NCBI GenBank assembly: GCA_964447155.1
Contig: CAYURM010000014.1
Span: forward strand, 1 to 64,000
Source of the DNA: SMBSF63 sp034003545
Lineage (GTDB): Bacteria; Chloroflexota; Anaerolineae; Anaerolineales; Anaerolineaceae
DNA: 64,000 nucleotides
Reading direction: 5' to 3'
Part shown: positions 1-10,423 of the stretch, piece by piece
How the letters are laid out: the number at the start of each line of letters is the position of its first letter
Numbering within the stretch: position 1 is the first letter of the stretch
Translations under genes and position numbers: made by a program
Notes under the pieces: generated by a model
What the model was told of the DNA's origin: nothing
Database searches by the model: none
Seen by the model: only the letters and a program-made list of their open reading frames with translations

Positions 1-45
1 ACTCGCTCCGCCTTTGATGAGCTTCAAGCTCTCAAGGCTGCGTAA
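1..45 (+). CDS. possible 3' end of an upstream gene
   Basis: The first 45 bases read open in frame 1 and end in TAA, giving a 14-residue tail with the sequence TRSAFDELQALKAA. It has a helical, coding-like composition and could be the C-terminus of a gene that lies outside the window. There is too little sequence to name a family. A non-coding origin cannot be excluded. Confidence 0.3.
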   Translation, partial: TRSAFDELQALKAA

Positions 46-96
46 CATCAGTTAAACTGTCTTGTGCAAGAAAGACGCCAGAAAACGGGCTATTCT

Positions 97-105
97 TGCT
101 ATAAT
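97..105 (+). promoter_or_regulatory. extended -10 promoter
   Basis: TGCTATAAT is a perfect extended -10 element (TG, one base, TATAAT). No convincing -35 is visible, as is usual for extended -10 promoters. Transcription would begin near 112, which places the ATG at 137 inside the transcript and the possible TTG start at 62 upstream of it. Confidence 0.6.
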
Positions 106-136
106 GGATGAAATTTTCAGCAAAAAGGATGGAAAA

Positions 137-904
137 ATGAGACCCGAAAGCTGTCCAATTCTTGAATTTGATCCCGGCCGCGAGGCGATCCTGAACCCGC
201 AGCGTTCCAGCCAGCCAGTGGATCTGCCCAAACGGGCTGTGCTTTGCTTTTTTCAGGAGGTGCTGTGTGATTTGGCGGCAGAGGGAAAACTTGTGCCGGT
301 GTCGTGTTTGCGGTCAGAGATCGGGGAAAACCGTGTATATCTTTTGGAACACGCAGGACAGCAAATCACGGTCATGCATCCCGGTGTGGGGGCGGCGTTG
401 GCGGCCGGTTTTCTGGAGGAGTTGATTGCCCAGGATGTGGACAGGTTCATCGCCGTGGGCGGGGCGGGGGTGCTCACCCATTCAACTGATGCCGGGCATC
501 CTTTCATTTTAACTTCGGCAGTGCGGGACGAGGGCACATCCTATCATTATCTGCCGCCGGCGCGCGAGGTGCAGCCCACGCAGCAGGCGGTGGCTGCTTT
601 GCAAGCCGCACTGGACGCCGAGGGGATGCCCTATGTAATGGCAAAAGCTTGGACGACGGACGGCCTGTACCGCGAGACAGCCGCCAAACGCGACCTGCGG
701 GTCAACGAAGGCTGCCAGGTGGTCGAGATGGAAGCCGCGGCTTTCTTTGCGGTGGCGCAGTTCCGCGGGGTGACCTTTGGGCAGATGGTGTATGGCGGCG
801 ATCTGGTCGTGCCGGAAGGCTGGGATAAACGCGGCTGGCATGAGCGCGCAGACGACCGTCAGCGTATGTTCTGGCTGGCGGTGGAGGCGTGTGTGCGGCT
901 GTGA
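137..904 (+). CDS. nucleoside phosphorylase (PNP/UDP family)
   Basis: Predicted cytoplasmic phosphorylase of 255 residues that cleaves a nucleoside with phosphate to base and ribose-1-phosphate (purine or pyrimidine salvage). The family signature is visible as a phosphate/ribose-site glycine stretch GGAGVL (about 108-113) and the nucleoside-binding motif EMEA (about 197-200), followed by the usual helix. The substrate cannot be read from sequence; uridine or purine nucleosides are both possible. The ATG at 137 is chosen because an AAGGATGG-like ribosome site precedes it and a promoter lies just upstream. The frame stays open back to a TTG at 62, but that lies before the promoter. Confidence 0.85.
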   Translation: MRPESCPILEFDPGREAILNPQRSSQPVDLPKRAVLCFFQEVLCDLAAEGKLVPVSCLRSEIGENRVYLLEHAGQQITVMHPGVGAALAAGFLEELIAQDVDRFIAVGGAGVLTHSTDAGHPFILTSAVRDEGTSYHYLPPAREVQPTQQAVAALQAALDAEGMPYVMAKAWTTDGLYRETAAKRDLRVNEGCQVVEMEAAAFFAVAQFRGVTFGQMVYGGDLVVPEGWDKRGWHERADDRQRMFWLAVEACVRL

Positions 905-911
905 GGGGAAA

Positions 912-2639
912 TTATTTTCGTACAGCGACAAACAAGCCTTCAGGGTGCAGGATTTCTACGGATGGCGTTTGTTTGCCCGTAGCGGCTGAAAAGGTGACCG
1001 TGATACGGGGGTAATCAATCGTTTGGAAGGTGCCTTCTTCTACCATCTCCAGGACAAGCGGCGACTGACCGGGTAGCTGGAGGCTGAGTTCGTTTTCGGG
1101 GGAAAGGGTGATGAGGACTTGCTGGTCGCCTTCCAGCGTGTATATACCGGTGCAGGCTGTCAACACAGTGAGGGCGGGCGTATCAGTCACGCGCTCGAAG
1201 ACCATTGGGGGAACATTGACCTCTGTGGACAGGCGCACGGCGTTGATGCGGCCGTCTTCATCGCTGAGAAAGGTCAGGCGCGTCCAGGTTCCTGAAGCCG
1301 TTTCGGCTTTGAAGGTGTCGTAATGCACGTGGGTCAGGGTGAGGGGGATCAGGTTGAAGTGGGCGTTATAGGTGGCGGGGTTGCTGTGCGTATCCTGGAT
1401 TGCTTCGACCTTCAGACTGCCATAGCCGGGGTGGTTGAAACTGCCCAGGTATTCGTCAGCCGGGTGGCTGGGACGGGTGTCCGGGACGATCTGGCTTTCC
1501 CGCTTTTCGCTGCCTGCTTTGGCGGCTGCTTCTGCCTTGCCTTCATGGGTTAGATAGCGTTGACTCCAGTCTGGCGGATCAAAGCCGAGCAGACGGTCAT
1601 AGATTTCGAAAGTGACCGGTACAGGGCTGTTGCCTTCATCCAGATTGGAGAGGATCACCACGCCGATGTTCTCTTCCGGCAGGAAGGAGAGGAAGCTGCC
1701 GTAGCCATCAATGCCGCCGCTGTGAAAGACCATGCGCCGTCCGCGGTAGGTGCGCAGGAACCAGCCCAGTCCGTAGGATCGCGGGCCAAGCTCGGGATAG
1801 GAAATCAGACTGGCGGGGAAGACTTCCTGGATGACCATTTGCTGGCGGTGACATTCTGCCAGTCCGCTGGAGGAGATGAGCCGCTGGCTGTTACAAGTAC
1901 CCTGGTTGAGGTGCAGGCGCAGCCAGTTGAGCATATCCGTCGTTGTCGAATTGATCGAGCCGGCTGGGCCGAGGGCGTCCACGTTGGCGAAGGGGATGCG
2001 CGTGGTCTGGTCTTTCAGGCGGCCATACGGCAGGGCGATGTTTTCCATCTCTTGCATGGCGTTAATCGAGAAATTACTGCGGGTCATGTTCAGGCGGTCG
2101 AAGACCTCACGCTGGATAAAGTTCTCCCAGCTTTCGCCGGTGATCTGTTCAACGAGGAAGCCGGCGGTGACGAACATCATGTTTTGATATTGATAGAAGG
2201 AACGGAAGGGTTTGCTGGGGGGCAGGTCGGCCAGACGGCGCACGATCTCTTCCCGGCTGGCGCCGCTTTGGTACCAGGCGCGGTCGTGGCGCGGCAGGCC
2301 GCTGCGGTGGCAGACCAGGTCGCGCGGGGTGATCCCGTTGGCGTCCGGGTCTTGCAGGCGGAACCAGGGGATGTACTCCTGCACGGGTTTGTCCCAGTGC
2401 AGTTGGCCGCGCTCGACCAGCAGAGCCATGGCAAAGCTGGTGAAGGCTTTGCTGACCGAGGCGATGCCAAAGACGGTGTCAGGGGTGACGGGCAGGTTTT
2501 GTTCCACATCCCGCAGGCCATAGCCCGCGTTGAGGACAATCTTGTCATCCTTCACGACACCGATCGCCATGCCGGGCACGTGCCAGTCGTGCAGGATTTG
2601 ATGGACACGGGAGTCAAGATTGGAAAAAGGATTTGTCAT
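912..2639 (-). CDS. serine beta-lactamase-like hydrolase
   Basis: Predicted serine hydrolase of 575 residues in the class C beta-lactamase / penicillin-binding-protein fold. The catalytic set is complete: SVSK with Ser61 and Lys64, YQN at 151-153, and HSGG at 306-309 in the position of the KTG box. The C-terminal third (about 390-575) is a beta-rich extension of the kind attached to many of these proteins (DUF3471-like). No signal peptide is seen, so it is probably cytoplasmic. Such proteins are usually esterases or D-amino peptidases, and resistance to beta-lactams should not be inferred. The ATG at 2639 is preceded by GGAGG; the upstream extension of the frame runs into a repeat. Confidence 0.85.
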   Translation of the reverse strand: MTNPFSNLDSRVHQILHDWHVPGMAIGVVKDDKIVLNAGYGLRDVEQNLPVTPDTVFGIASVSKAFTSFAMALLVERGQLHWDKPVQEYIPWFRLQDPDANGITPRDLVCHRSGLPRHDRAWYQSGASREEIVRRLADLPPSKPFRSFYQYQNMMFVTAGFLVEQITGESWENFIQREVFDRLNMTRSNFSINAMQEMENIALPYGRLKDQTTRIPFANVDALGPAGSINSTTTDMLNWLRLHLNQGTCNSQRLISSSGLAECHRQQMVIQEVFPASLISYPELGPRSYGLGWFLRTYRGRRMVFHSGGIDGYGSFLSFLPEENIGVVILSNLDEGNSPVPVTFEIYDRLLGFDPPDWSQRYLTHEGKAEAAAKAGSEKRESQIVPDTRPSHPADEYLGSFNHPGYGSLKVEAIQDTHSNPATYNAHFNLIPLTLTHVHYDTFKAETASGTWTRLTFLSDEDGRINAVRLSTEVNVPPMVFERVTDTPALTVLTACTGIYTLEGDQQVLITLSPENELSLQLPGQSPLVLEMVEEGTFQTIDYPRITVTFSAATGKQTPSVEILHPEGLFVAVRK

Positions 2640-2659
2640 GGAAAGCCTCCGTAAATGAA

Positions 2660-2738
2660 GTAGGGGCGATTTGCAAATCGCCCTTACACGCAAATCGCCC
2701 TTACACGCAAATCGCCCTTACACGCAAATCGCCCCTAC
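2660..2738. repeat. palindrome-bounded tandem repeat (17-bp unit)
   Basis: GTAGGGGCGATTTGC at the left end and its exact inverse GCAAATCGCCCCTAC at the right end enclose three further copies of GCAAATCGCCCTTACAC in tandem. The first unit together with the left arm makes a perfect palindrome (GGGCGATTTG / CAAATCGCCC). It sits between two leftward genes, and its right edge supplies the stop codon of the CPBP protease gene. Confidence 0.85.
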
Positions 2739-3775
2739 GAAAAAGGTTCTTCAACAGGTTCATCTGCTGTGGCAATCTTGGCTGCAGCGGCGTCCAGCTT
2801 GGCCTGGTGTTTGGGCAGGAACTCGGGTACGGCCAGTTTTTCCCACAGCAGGGCTTTGCCGTAGCGCAGTTTGATATACCACCAGACCAGTACGGTGCCG
2901 AGGAACATGGCGACGATGCCGATCAGCCCGGCTTCCGGGCCAAAGGCGCCGCCGGAGAAAAGCTTCGGCCCGCTTTGTTTGATAGCGACCAACGTCGCAC
3001 CGGAATCTATGCCGCTGACCGGGAAGCCAAACACATTGCCCTGGAAGAAATTCCAGGTGATGTGAATGCCGATGGGGATGGCGAGTTCACCAGTGAGGAC
3101 GTAGCCAGCGGCCAGGAAGATGCCGGCCAGGACGATGTTGAATGAACTAATCCAGGTAGCATTGGGATTGGCGCGATGCGCCAGGCCAAAAACCACGGAA
3201 GATAGTAGGAGGCTGATCACAATTGCCGTTTGTGGATTGATGCGTTTAAAGACGTTGAACCCTTCTGCCAGGTTTTTTAGATGAAAGCCGCGGAAAAGAA
3301 ATTCTTCGTAAATGCCAACGGTGACGTAGTGCAGCAGCTGCAGCGCAATCCCGGCCCAGAAGGGGAAAGGTAGCAAGTCCATCTGGAAAGTGTCCGTGAT
3401 GGTGACCCATCCGAGCGCATATTCGGCCAGAAAGATGAGGGCCATCAGGCATGCCCCCAGCAGGGCGCCAAAGCCCAGGTCGATCCACCAGTTGCGCGAG
3501 AAACGGACGCCAAAGTCGGCGAATTTACGGCGGCCGAACAGACGCCCGGTGAGCCAAATGCTGCCGACAAATCCCGCCAGGGTTACCAGTATGGTAAGAA
3601 TGTTTAGCCCAATGATTAGCCCGGCAGTGGGTTGAATGGAGCCTGTCATTAAAAAGAGTTGTAAAACGCCAATCGGGAGGGACAGGAGGAACATAAAGAT
3701 CAGTTGTAGGATCAATCGCCAGACCACGGGCAGGCGTTTTTCTTCGGGAATCCAGAATAATCTTGAAAATTTCAT
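2735..3775 (-). CDS. CPBP-family intramembrane metalloprotease
   Basis: Multi-spanning membrane protein of 346 residues related to type II CAAX prenyl proteases (Abi/CPBP). It has the motifs EEFLFR (Glu157, Glu158, Arg162), a histidine in GLAH (His200) and GIHITWN (His238, Asn242), which are the usual catalytic set. About eight hydrophobic segments are spread over residues 20-330. Bacterial members are often linked to immunity, envelope processing or regulated proteolysis; the substrate here is unknown. The ATG at 3775 has AAAGGACT upstream. The C-terminal residues PVEEPFS and the TAG stop run into the palindromic repeat at 2660-2738, so the natural C-terminus may have been changed by repeat insertion. 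Confidence 0.85.
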   Translation of the reverse strand: MKFSRLFWIPEEKRLPVVWRLILQLIFMFLLSLPIGVLQLFLMTGSIQPTAGLIIGLNILTILVTLAGFVGSIWLTGRLFGRRKFADFGVRFSRNWWIDLGFGALLGACLMALIFLAEYALGWVTITDTFQMDLLPFPFWAGIALQLLHYVTVGIYEEFLFRGFHLKNLAEGFNVFKRINPQTAIVISLLLSSVVFGLAHRANPNATWISSFNIVLAGIFLAAGYVLTGELAIPIGIHITWNFFQGNVFGFPVSGIDSGATLVAIKQSGPKLFSGGAFGPEAGLIGIVAMFLGTVLVWWYIKLRYGKALLWEKLAVPEFLPKHQAKLDAAAAKIATADEPVEEPFS

Positions 3776-3884
3776 GAGCCAGTCCTTTTTTATCGTTTGT
3801 ATATTTCCGTTATTAGTATATCCGAACTTGCAAAAAAAAAGCGCTCTTCCCTCTGTGATTTTGATTTCCTGGTTGCCTAAATGA

Positions 3885-3917
3885 CCAATTCCTAATTGCC
3901 TAATCAACGAATTGACG
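3885..3917 (-). repeat. dispersed repeat next to promoter, copy 1
   Basis: Read on the minus strand this begins CGTCAATTCGTTGATTAGG and continues with AATTAGG-type units. The same string, with C for T at two places, recurs on the plus strand at 11996-12028. Related AATT(A)GGG units lie upstream of several other genes in the window. Confidence 0.6.
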
Positions 3918-3931
3918 CTTGTCCCCCATGA

Positions 3932-3937
3932 TATACT
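3932..3937 (+). promoter_or_regulatory. -10 element of rsmI
   Basis: TATACT lies 37 bases before the rsmI start codon. A TTGACG sequence at 3912-3917 resembles a -35 box, but the spacing of 14 bases is short, so only the -10 element is claimed. Confidence 0.4.
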
Positions 3938-3974
3938 CGAAACATCAAAATCACACTCCACAGGAGGGCAGTGG

Positions 3975-4697
3975 ATGCTCTATCTGGTTGCAACCCCGAT
4001 TGGTAATTTAGGTGACATCACCCTGCGCGCGTTGGAAACTTTGCGCGAGGTAGACCTGGTCGCTTCGGAAGATACGCGCAAGACCGGCATGCTGCTGAAG
4101 CATTTCGAGATCAGGAAGCCGCAGATGTCTTTCCATGAATACAATGAACAAAAAGCTCTGCCGAAACTGCTGCACGAGCTGGAGGCGGGCAAGAAGGTGG
4201 CGGTGGTCACCGACGCGGGCAGCCCGGCGGTCTCGGATCCGGGCTTCATTCTCGTCCGGGCCGCGGTGGCAGCCGGGATACCGGTGACGGCCATTCCTGG
4301 CCCGACGGCAGTCATCACCGCGCTGGTGGTGTCCGGTTTGCCGGTGAACAGCTTCACATTTCGGGGCTTCCCGCCGCGCAAGTCCGGCGCCCGGCAGAAT
4401 TTTTTCGCGGTAGATGTGGATTCGCCGCATACCCTGGTGTTTTATGAAAGCCCGCACCGGCTGACGGCCTTTCTGGAAGATGCGCTGGCTGTATATGGCG
4501 ACCGGCAGGCAGCGGTGGCCAATGACCTGACCAAGATGTTTGAAATGGTGGACCGCGGGACGTTGTCCGAGCTGATCGCCCATTTCGGGACGGTGGAGCC
4601 GCGCGGGGAGTATACGGTCGTTATTGACGGGCTGGATCGCAAGGCCGCGAAGGCTGCCGCAAAGGCAGCGAAAATGGCAGCCAGAGGAGAAGCATGA
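3975..4697 (+). CDS. rsmI: 16S rRNA 2'-O-ribose C1402 methyltransferase
   Basis: SAM-dependent methyltransferase that 2'-O-methylates C1402 in the decoding centre of 16S rRNA; cytoplasmic. The protein of 240 residues opens with VATPIGNLGDIT, contains SEDTRKTG near 37-44, DAGSPAVSDPG near 80-90 and IPGPTAV near 107-113, all typical of the RsmI (YraL) tetrapyrrole-methylase fold. The ATG at 3975 follows CAGGAGGG with good spacing. Its last codon overlaps the start of rsmE in ATGA, so the two rRNA methylases are translationally coupled. The C-terminus ends in an Ala/Lys-rich tail. Confidence 0.93.
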   Translation: MLYLVATPIGNLGDITLRALETLREVDLVASEDTRKTGMLLKHFEIRKPQMSFHEYNEQKALPKLLHELEAGKKVAVVTDAGSPAVSDPGFILVRAAVAAGIPVTAIPGPTAVITALVVSGLPVNSFTFRGFPPRKSGARQNFFAVDVDSPHTLVFYESPHRLTAFLEDALAVYGDRQAAVANDLTKMFEMVDRGTLSELIAHFGTVEPRGEYTVVIDGLDRKAAKAAAKAAKMAARGEA

Positions 4698-5440
4698 CGA
4701 TGCACCGCTTTTTTCTTTCGCCGGAATGTTTGAAAAATGGCGTGGTGGCCTTCCCGTCCGGGACGGAGCATCAACTGCGGCGCGTGCTGCGCTTGCAGGC
4801 TGGTCAACAGGTGATCGTGCTGGACAATCTGGGCAGTGAATTTGAGGTGGTACTGCGGTCGGACGCGGCGGGTGTTTTGAGCGGCGAAGTGTTGGCTTCC
4901 CGCCGGGCAGAAGGCGAACCGCAGGCGCGGCTGACCCTGTATTTGTGTCTGTCACAGCGTGAGAAATTCGAGTGGATGCTGCAAAAATGCACCGAGGTGG
5001 GCGCGGCGGCCTTTGTGCCGGTCATCTCCCGCCGCAGCCTGGTGCAGGATGCCAGAGCGGTGGAGAAGAAATTTCCGCGCTGGCAGAAGATCCTCCAGGA
5101 GGCAGCCGAGCAGTGCGAGCGGGGGTGCATTCCAACACTGGGCGCAGTGATGCCGTTTACAAAGGCAGTTGCGGCCGCCACAGCCAGTGATGTGGCGCTG
5201 ATTCCCTGGACGGGAGAACATGCGTATAGCCTTAAGAGGGCGCTGACAGGTGTGCCCGCAGAGGGGGGAACAGTGGCAGCCCTGATTGGCCCGGAGGGTG
5301 GTTTTTCGGATGAAGAAGCCGCCGCGGCGCGGGAGGCAGGGGTGCAGCCGGTCACGTTAGGCAAGCGCATTCTCAGAATGGAAACCGCCGCCGTGGTCAC
5401 GACGGCAGTGGTGATGCAGCTTATGGGGGAGATGGGATAA
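4694..5440 (+). CDS. rsmE: 16S rRNA m3U1498 methyltransferase
   Basis: SPOUT-class methyltransferase of 248 residues that methylates N3 of U1498 in 16S rRNA. It shows an N-terminal PUA-like region (HRFFLSP to about 70), then KCTEVG near 98, the EAAEQCER motif near 137 and the knotted SAM-binding segment LIGPEGGF near 198-205, ending with RILRMETAA. It starts within the rsmI stop codon (ATGA); a second ATG two codons later is an alternative start. Both genes act on the small-subunit decoding region, which fits an operon. Confidence 0.92.
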   Translation: MTMHRFFLSPECLKNGVVAFPSGTEHQLRRVLRLQAGQQVIVLDNLGSEFEVVLRSDAAGVLSGEVLASRRAEGEPQARLTLYLCLSQREKFEWMLQKCTEVGAAAFVPVISRRSLVQDARAVEKKFPRWQKILQEAAEQCERGCIPTLGAVMPFTKAVAAATASDVALIPWTGEHAYSLKRALTGVPAEGGTVAALIGPEGGFSDEEAAAAREAGVQPVTLGKRILRMETAAVVTTAVVMQLMGEMG

Positions 5441-5487
5441 ATCTTTCAAAGATACCAAAAGTTTAGCGGCGAAAATCCTTTGTTTTT

Positions 5488-5574
5488 TCATTGCGAGGAG
5501 AGCTTTGCTCGACGAAGCAATTTCAATCTCCTGGCCGGGGGATTGCCGCGTCGCCTTCGGTTCCTCGCAATGAC
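5488..5574. repeat. imperfect inverted repeat, cattgcgagg type
   Basis: CATTGCGAGGAG on the left pairs with TTCCTCGCAATG on the right. Between them are two further short inverted blocks (CGAAGCAATTTC, GGGATTGCCGCGTCG). This resembles the intergenic TTGCGAGG...CCTCGCAA elements found in many bacterial genomes. It lies between convergent genes and could also act as a bidirectional end signal. Confidence 0.65.
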
Positions 5575-5585
5575 AAAATTAATTT

Positions 5586-6572
5586 TTACGGCCTTACAAG
5601 CTCAACTGGCTCGGGCGGCTGACCGGCGGTGATCTGCACGGTCACGCGTTTTCCATCTACAGCAGGGTTCAATAATGCAGCATATACTTCCCACACGCCG
5701 TCCCCGGCAGGCAGGGTGAAGAGGCCGTTTTCCTGTGAGCTGCCCCAGGCGCGGGCGCCGTCGTTGGTACGCACGGCAAACACACGGATGTCAGCGGCGG
5801 GCGTGCCCTGCCAGTCCCTGACGATACCGGTGATGGAGCTGGTGGCTTGCTGGTAAACAAACTCCAGCGGGTCAAGCTGGGGCAGGACGATATCCGTATT
5901 CTCTTTGATCGCAAAATAATTACTGATCGAACAATTGGCATCAGCGATGCGGCTGCCACAGCGCACGCCGGTGATGCTCACGCGCCACGAGGTGTAGCTG
6001 TTGACGGGTACGTAAGCGTAGAACTGGCCGTCCGGGCCGCTAACCGTGTCGATGCGGTAAGCCTGGTTGCCGCTCAACGGGAGCAGGGCGATGGAGACGC
6101 CTTCAATCGGCTGTCCGCTGCCGTCAGCGATCATGCCCTTGACATTGAAGCTGTCTTCGATTTCCTCGATGGGTGCGCTGTTGATGTCAACCGTGAAGGA
6201 CAGGTGGGGGGTGTACATCCAGCCGGTTTTTCCTGCATTGGACTGCACCTTGACCCACTGGCTGCCTCTGGCGCGGGCAGTGATGGTGAGAAGATCGCCT
6301 TTTTTGAAGGTGGCAACGATCGGGTGCAGCGGGCTGGGGCCTTCGCGCATGTTGAGGCCGTCAGGTTTCACAGAAGCTTGAATGGCGGCAGGTACAGTGG
6401 CGGTTGGAGGTACAGGTGAAGGAATGATGGTAGGTGTGGCGGTTTCAGCAAGGGGTGTTTCGGTTACGGCGGGGGGGAGTGACGTGGGGGCAGGTTTTGC
6501 AAAGGCTGCACATCCAACCGTCAGCAGAAAAATGATTGATATCAGCATGCTGTGGTGAAATTTCATGTTCAT
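5586..6572 (-). CDS. lipoprotein with SH3b and carboxypeptidase-regulatory-like domains
   Basis: Predicted secreted lipoprotein of 328 residues. A short signal peptide ends in the lipobox LTVGC (Cys21), followed by a Thr/Pro-rich stretch. Residues about 65-130 look like a bacterial SH3 (SH3b) domain, seen in GLNMREGPS and the tryptophan-bearing WVKVQ and GWMYT. Two beta-sandwich modules follow (about 135-230 and 232-328), each beginning with a pattern like VKGMIADGSGQPIEGV or ITGIVRDWQGTPAADI, as in carboxypeptidase-regulatory-like domains. A role in cell-wall or surface binding is likely; the ligand is unknown. A second ATG two codons later is an equally plausible start. Confidence 0.8.
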   Translation of the reverse strand: MNMKFHHSMLISIIFLLTVGCAAFAKPAPTSLPPAVTETPLAETATPTIIPSPVPPTATVPAAIQASVKPDGLNMREGPSPLHPIVATFKKGDLLTITARARGSQWVKVQSNAGKTGWMYTPHLSFTVDINSAPIEEIEDSFNVKGMIADGSGQPIEGVSIALLPLSGNQAYRIDTVSGPDGQFYAYVPVNSYTSWRVSITGVRCGSRIADANCSISNYFAIKENTDIVLPQLDPLEFVYQQATSSITGIVRDWQGTPAADIRVFAVRTNDGARAWGSSQENGLFTLPAGDGVWEVYAALLNPAVDGKRVTVQITAGQPPEPVELVRP

Positions 6573-6949
6573 TTTTTCTCCTCGCTCATTTGCTGCGATT
6601 GTAACATAGGCGCGGGAGCGTAGTGTTTTAGAGATTGGTTAGACAAAAGCTCGCGCCATTTCCACGCTATTCCAGGGGCAGATGCTTGAAGTGGCAAGCG
6701 CTTGCTCAGTGTATTTCCGCACACTGGGTGCGCTGCACCCTGAGCTTGTCGAAGGATGCAGGATCGCGGAATCTTTCTTGCAATGTTGGAAACCCGGTGT
6801 TGATGATTGATATCTGTAGAAATTGATTTATAAAACTTGTCTCCACCGCAGTCGGCGGACAGGTCAGGAGACCTGTCCCTGCAATAATAATCGTGGTGTT
6901 TTATACGATGGCAATTAATCTGTACAGGTGTACTCCAACACTGGTCTTT
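6573..6949. other. intergenic region with two palindromic repeats
   Basis: No gene is supported here. It holds CACCCTGAGCTTGTCGAAGG at 6736-6755 (the inverse of the CCTTCGACAAGCTCAGGG element seen at 24104 and 56480) and the palindrome GGACAGGT-6 nt-ACCTGTCC near 6858-6879. Both belong to families repeated elsewhere in the window. Confidence 0.7.
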
Positions 6950-9385
<2,436 letters not shown>

Positions 9386-9922
9386 GTGAAAATCCTTCTT
9401 TTAGAGTTAACAGAACAAGTGTACAACTTATGGGTTAATTTTATCATTAAAGGGAGGTAGAGAGAGATCAGGAAACAGGTAATTGGTCAATTATTGACAT
9501 ACGTAATGATTGGTAAATATTGTGATTTGCTGACGCGGGTGACGGACAGGTTGGAAACCTGTCCTTACAACAGATTATCGGGGATTTTAGCCAAAGACAG
9601 GTTGAAATTGCATTTGCGTAGTGGCGAGGCACGCCTCGCCAGCTCCTGTCTAGAGATCTCCACAATATGGATATTAACCAATTTATGTTCACTTCAACAG
9701 GGATTATTGATTTGTGAAAATATCATTGTTTTCAATATCGTAGTGGTACATAGTATCCAATGCTTTGTTGGAGGATGCTGCATGCGTGGAGTTCACCAAG
9801 ATTTTCGTAACGGGATGAAATGGTGCGTTGGCAAAGCCAACAGCGGCCTGCTTATGTAAGGATTTCAATTTATTACATTGGCATAAATTCAAGTATATCG
9901 TTAAGTCGTGAATGAAATACAC
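9386..9922. other. intergenic region with two palindromes
   Basis: No convincing gene. It contains GGACAGGTT-3 nt-AACCTGTCC near 9545-9565, followed by TTAC, and the palindrome GGCGAGGC-AC-GCCTCGCC at 9623-9640, preceded by GTAG (9618-9621). Both types recur near 50.9-51.05 kb. The rest is AT-rich and featureless to my reading. Confidence 0.7.
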
Positions 9923-10423
9923 TTACTGCCAATATGCCGGCTCAAAGATGATCTTCTCATTGGTGGTGAAGGCCAGGGGCGGCAGATCATCACGTGAGAA
10001 GAAGCCCGCATTGGCAGCGTCATCGCCGGCCTGCAGCGTGCCGCCGGTGACGGTGGCGCGATACAGGAGGAGGATGTCAGCGCCGTTGCGGTGTTCGCGG
10101 CCGGAGAGGATGGCGGCCAGCGTCCCTATTTTAACTTTCAGTCCCGTCTCTTCCAGACATTCACGGATAGCGGCGTCCTGCGGGTCTTCCCAGGCATTGA
10201 CGAAACCTGCTGGCAGGCTCCATTTGCCCAGCTCGGGGGTGCGGTCGCGCTGCACGAGGAGGACTGCCCCGTCCTGTTCGACCAGCAGGATGGCGGCGAC
10301 TTTGGGGTCGGGCAGGGAGACCCACTCGCAGGAGGGGCAAACTGGATGAATTTCACCATAGATGTGCTGATTTTTTGTGGGGACGCCGCAGTACGGGCAG
10401 AATTTGACCTCGCGCGGTTTCAT
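9923..10423 (-). CDS. Nudix hydrolase with zinc ribbon
   Basis: Protein of 166 residues with an N-terminal zinc ribbon (CPYC and CPSC, about residues 9-33) and a Nudix domain. The Nudix box is complete: the Gly of GFVNAWED starts it and RECLEETG follows at the expected spacing, giving the GX5EX7REUXEE pattern. Family members hydrolyse nucleoside diphosphates linked to another group, such as NADH, ADP-ribose or oxidised nucleotides; the zinc ribbon recalls NudC-like enzymes. The ATG overlaps the stop codon of the anti-sigma gene (ATGA), making it the third gene of a sigma / anti-sigma / Nudix operon. Confidence 0.87.
   Translation of the reverse strand: MKPREVKFCPYCGVPTKNQHIYGEIHPVCPSCEWVSLPDPKVAAILLVEQDGAVLLVQRDRTPELGKWSLPAGFVNAWEDPQDAAIRECLEETGLKVKIGTLAAILSGREHRNGADILLLYRATVTGGTLQAGDDAANAGFFSRDDLPPLAFTTNEKIIFEPAYWQ

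Noticed and set aside
62..136. TTG start giving a 25-residue longer nucleoside phosphorylase
   Set aside because: An extended -10 promoter lies inside this stretch and a better ribosome site precedes the ATG at 137.
1560..2654. 364-codon open frame on the plus strand opposite the serine hydrolase gene
   Set aside because: It is a shadow of a well-supported gene with all catalytic motifs; the translated product has no recognisable domain and the composition expected from the complement of GC-rich codons.
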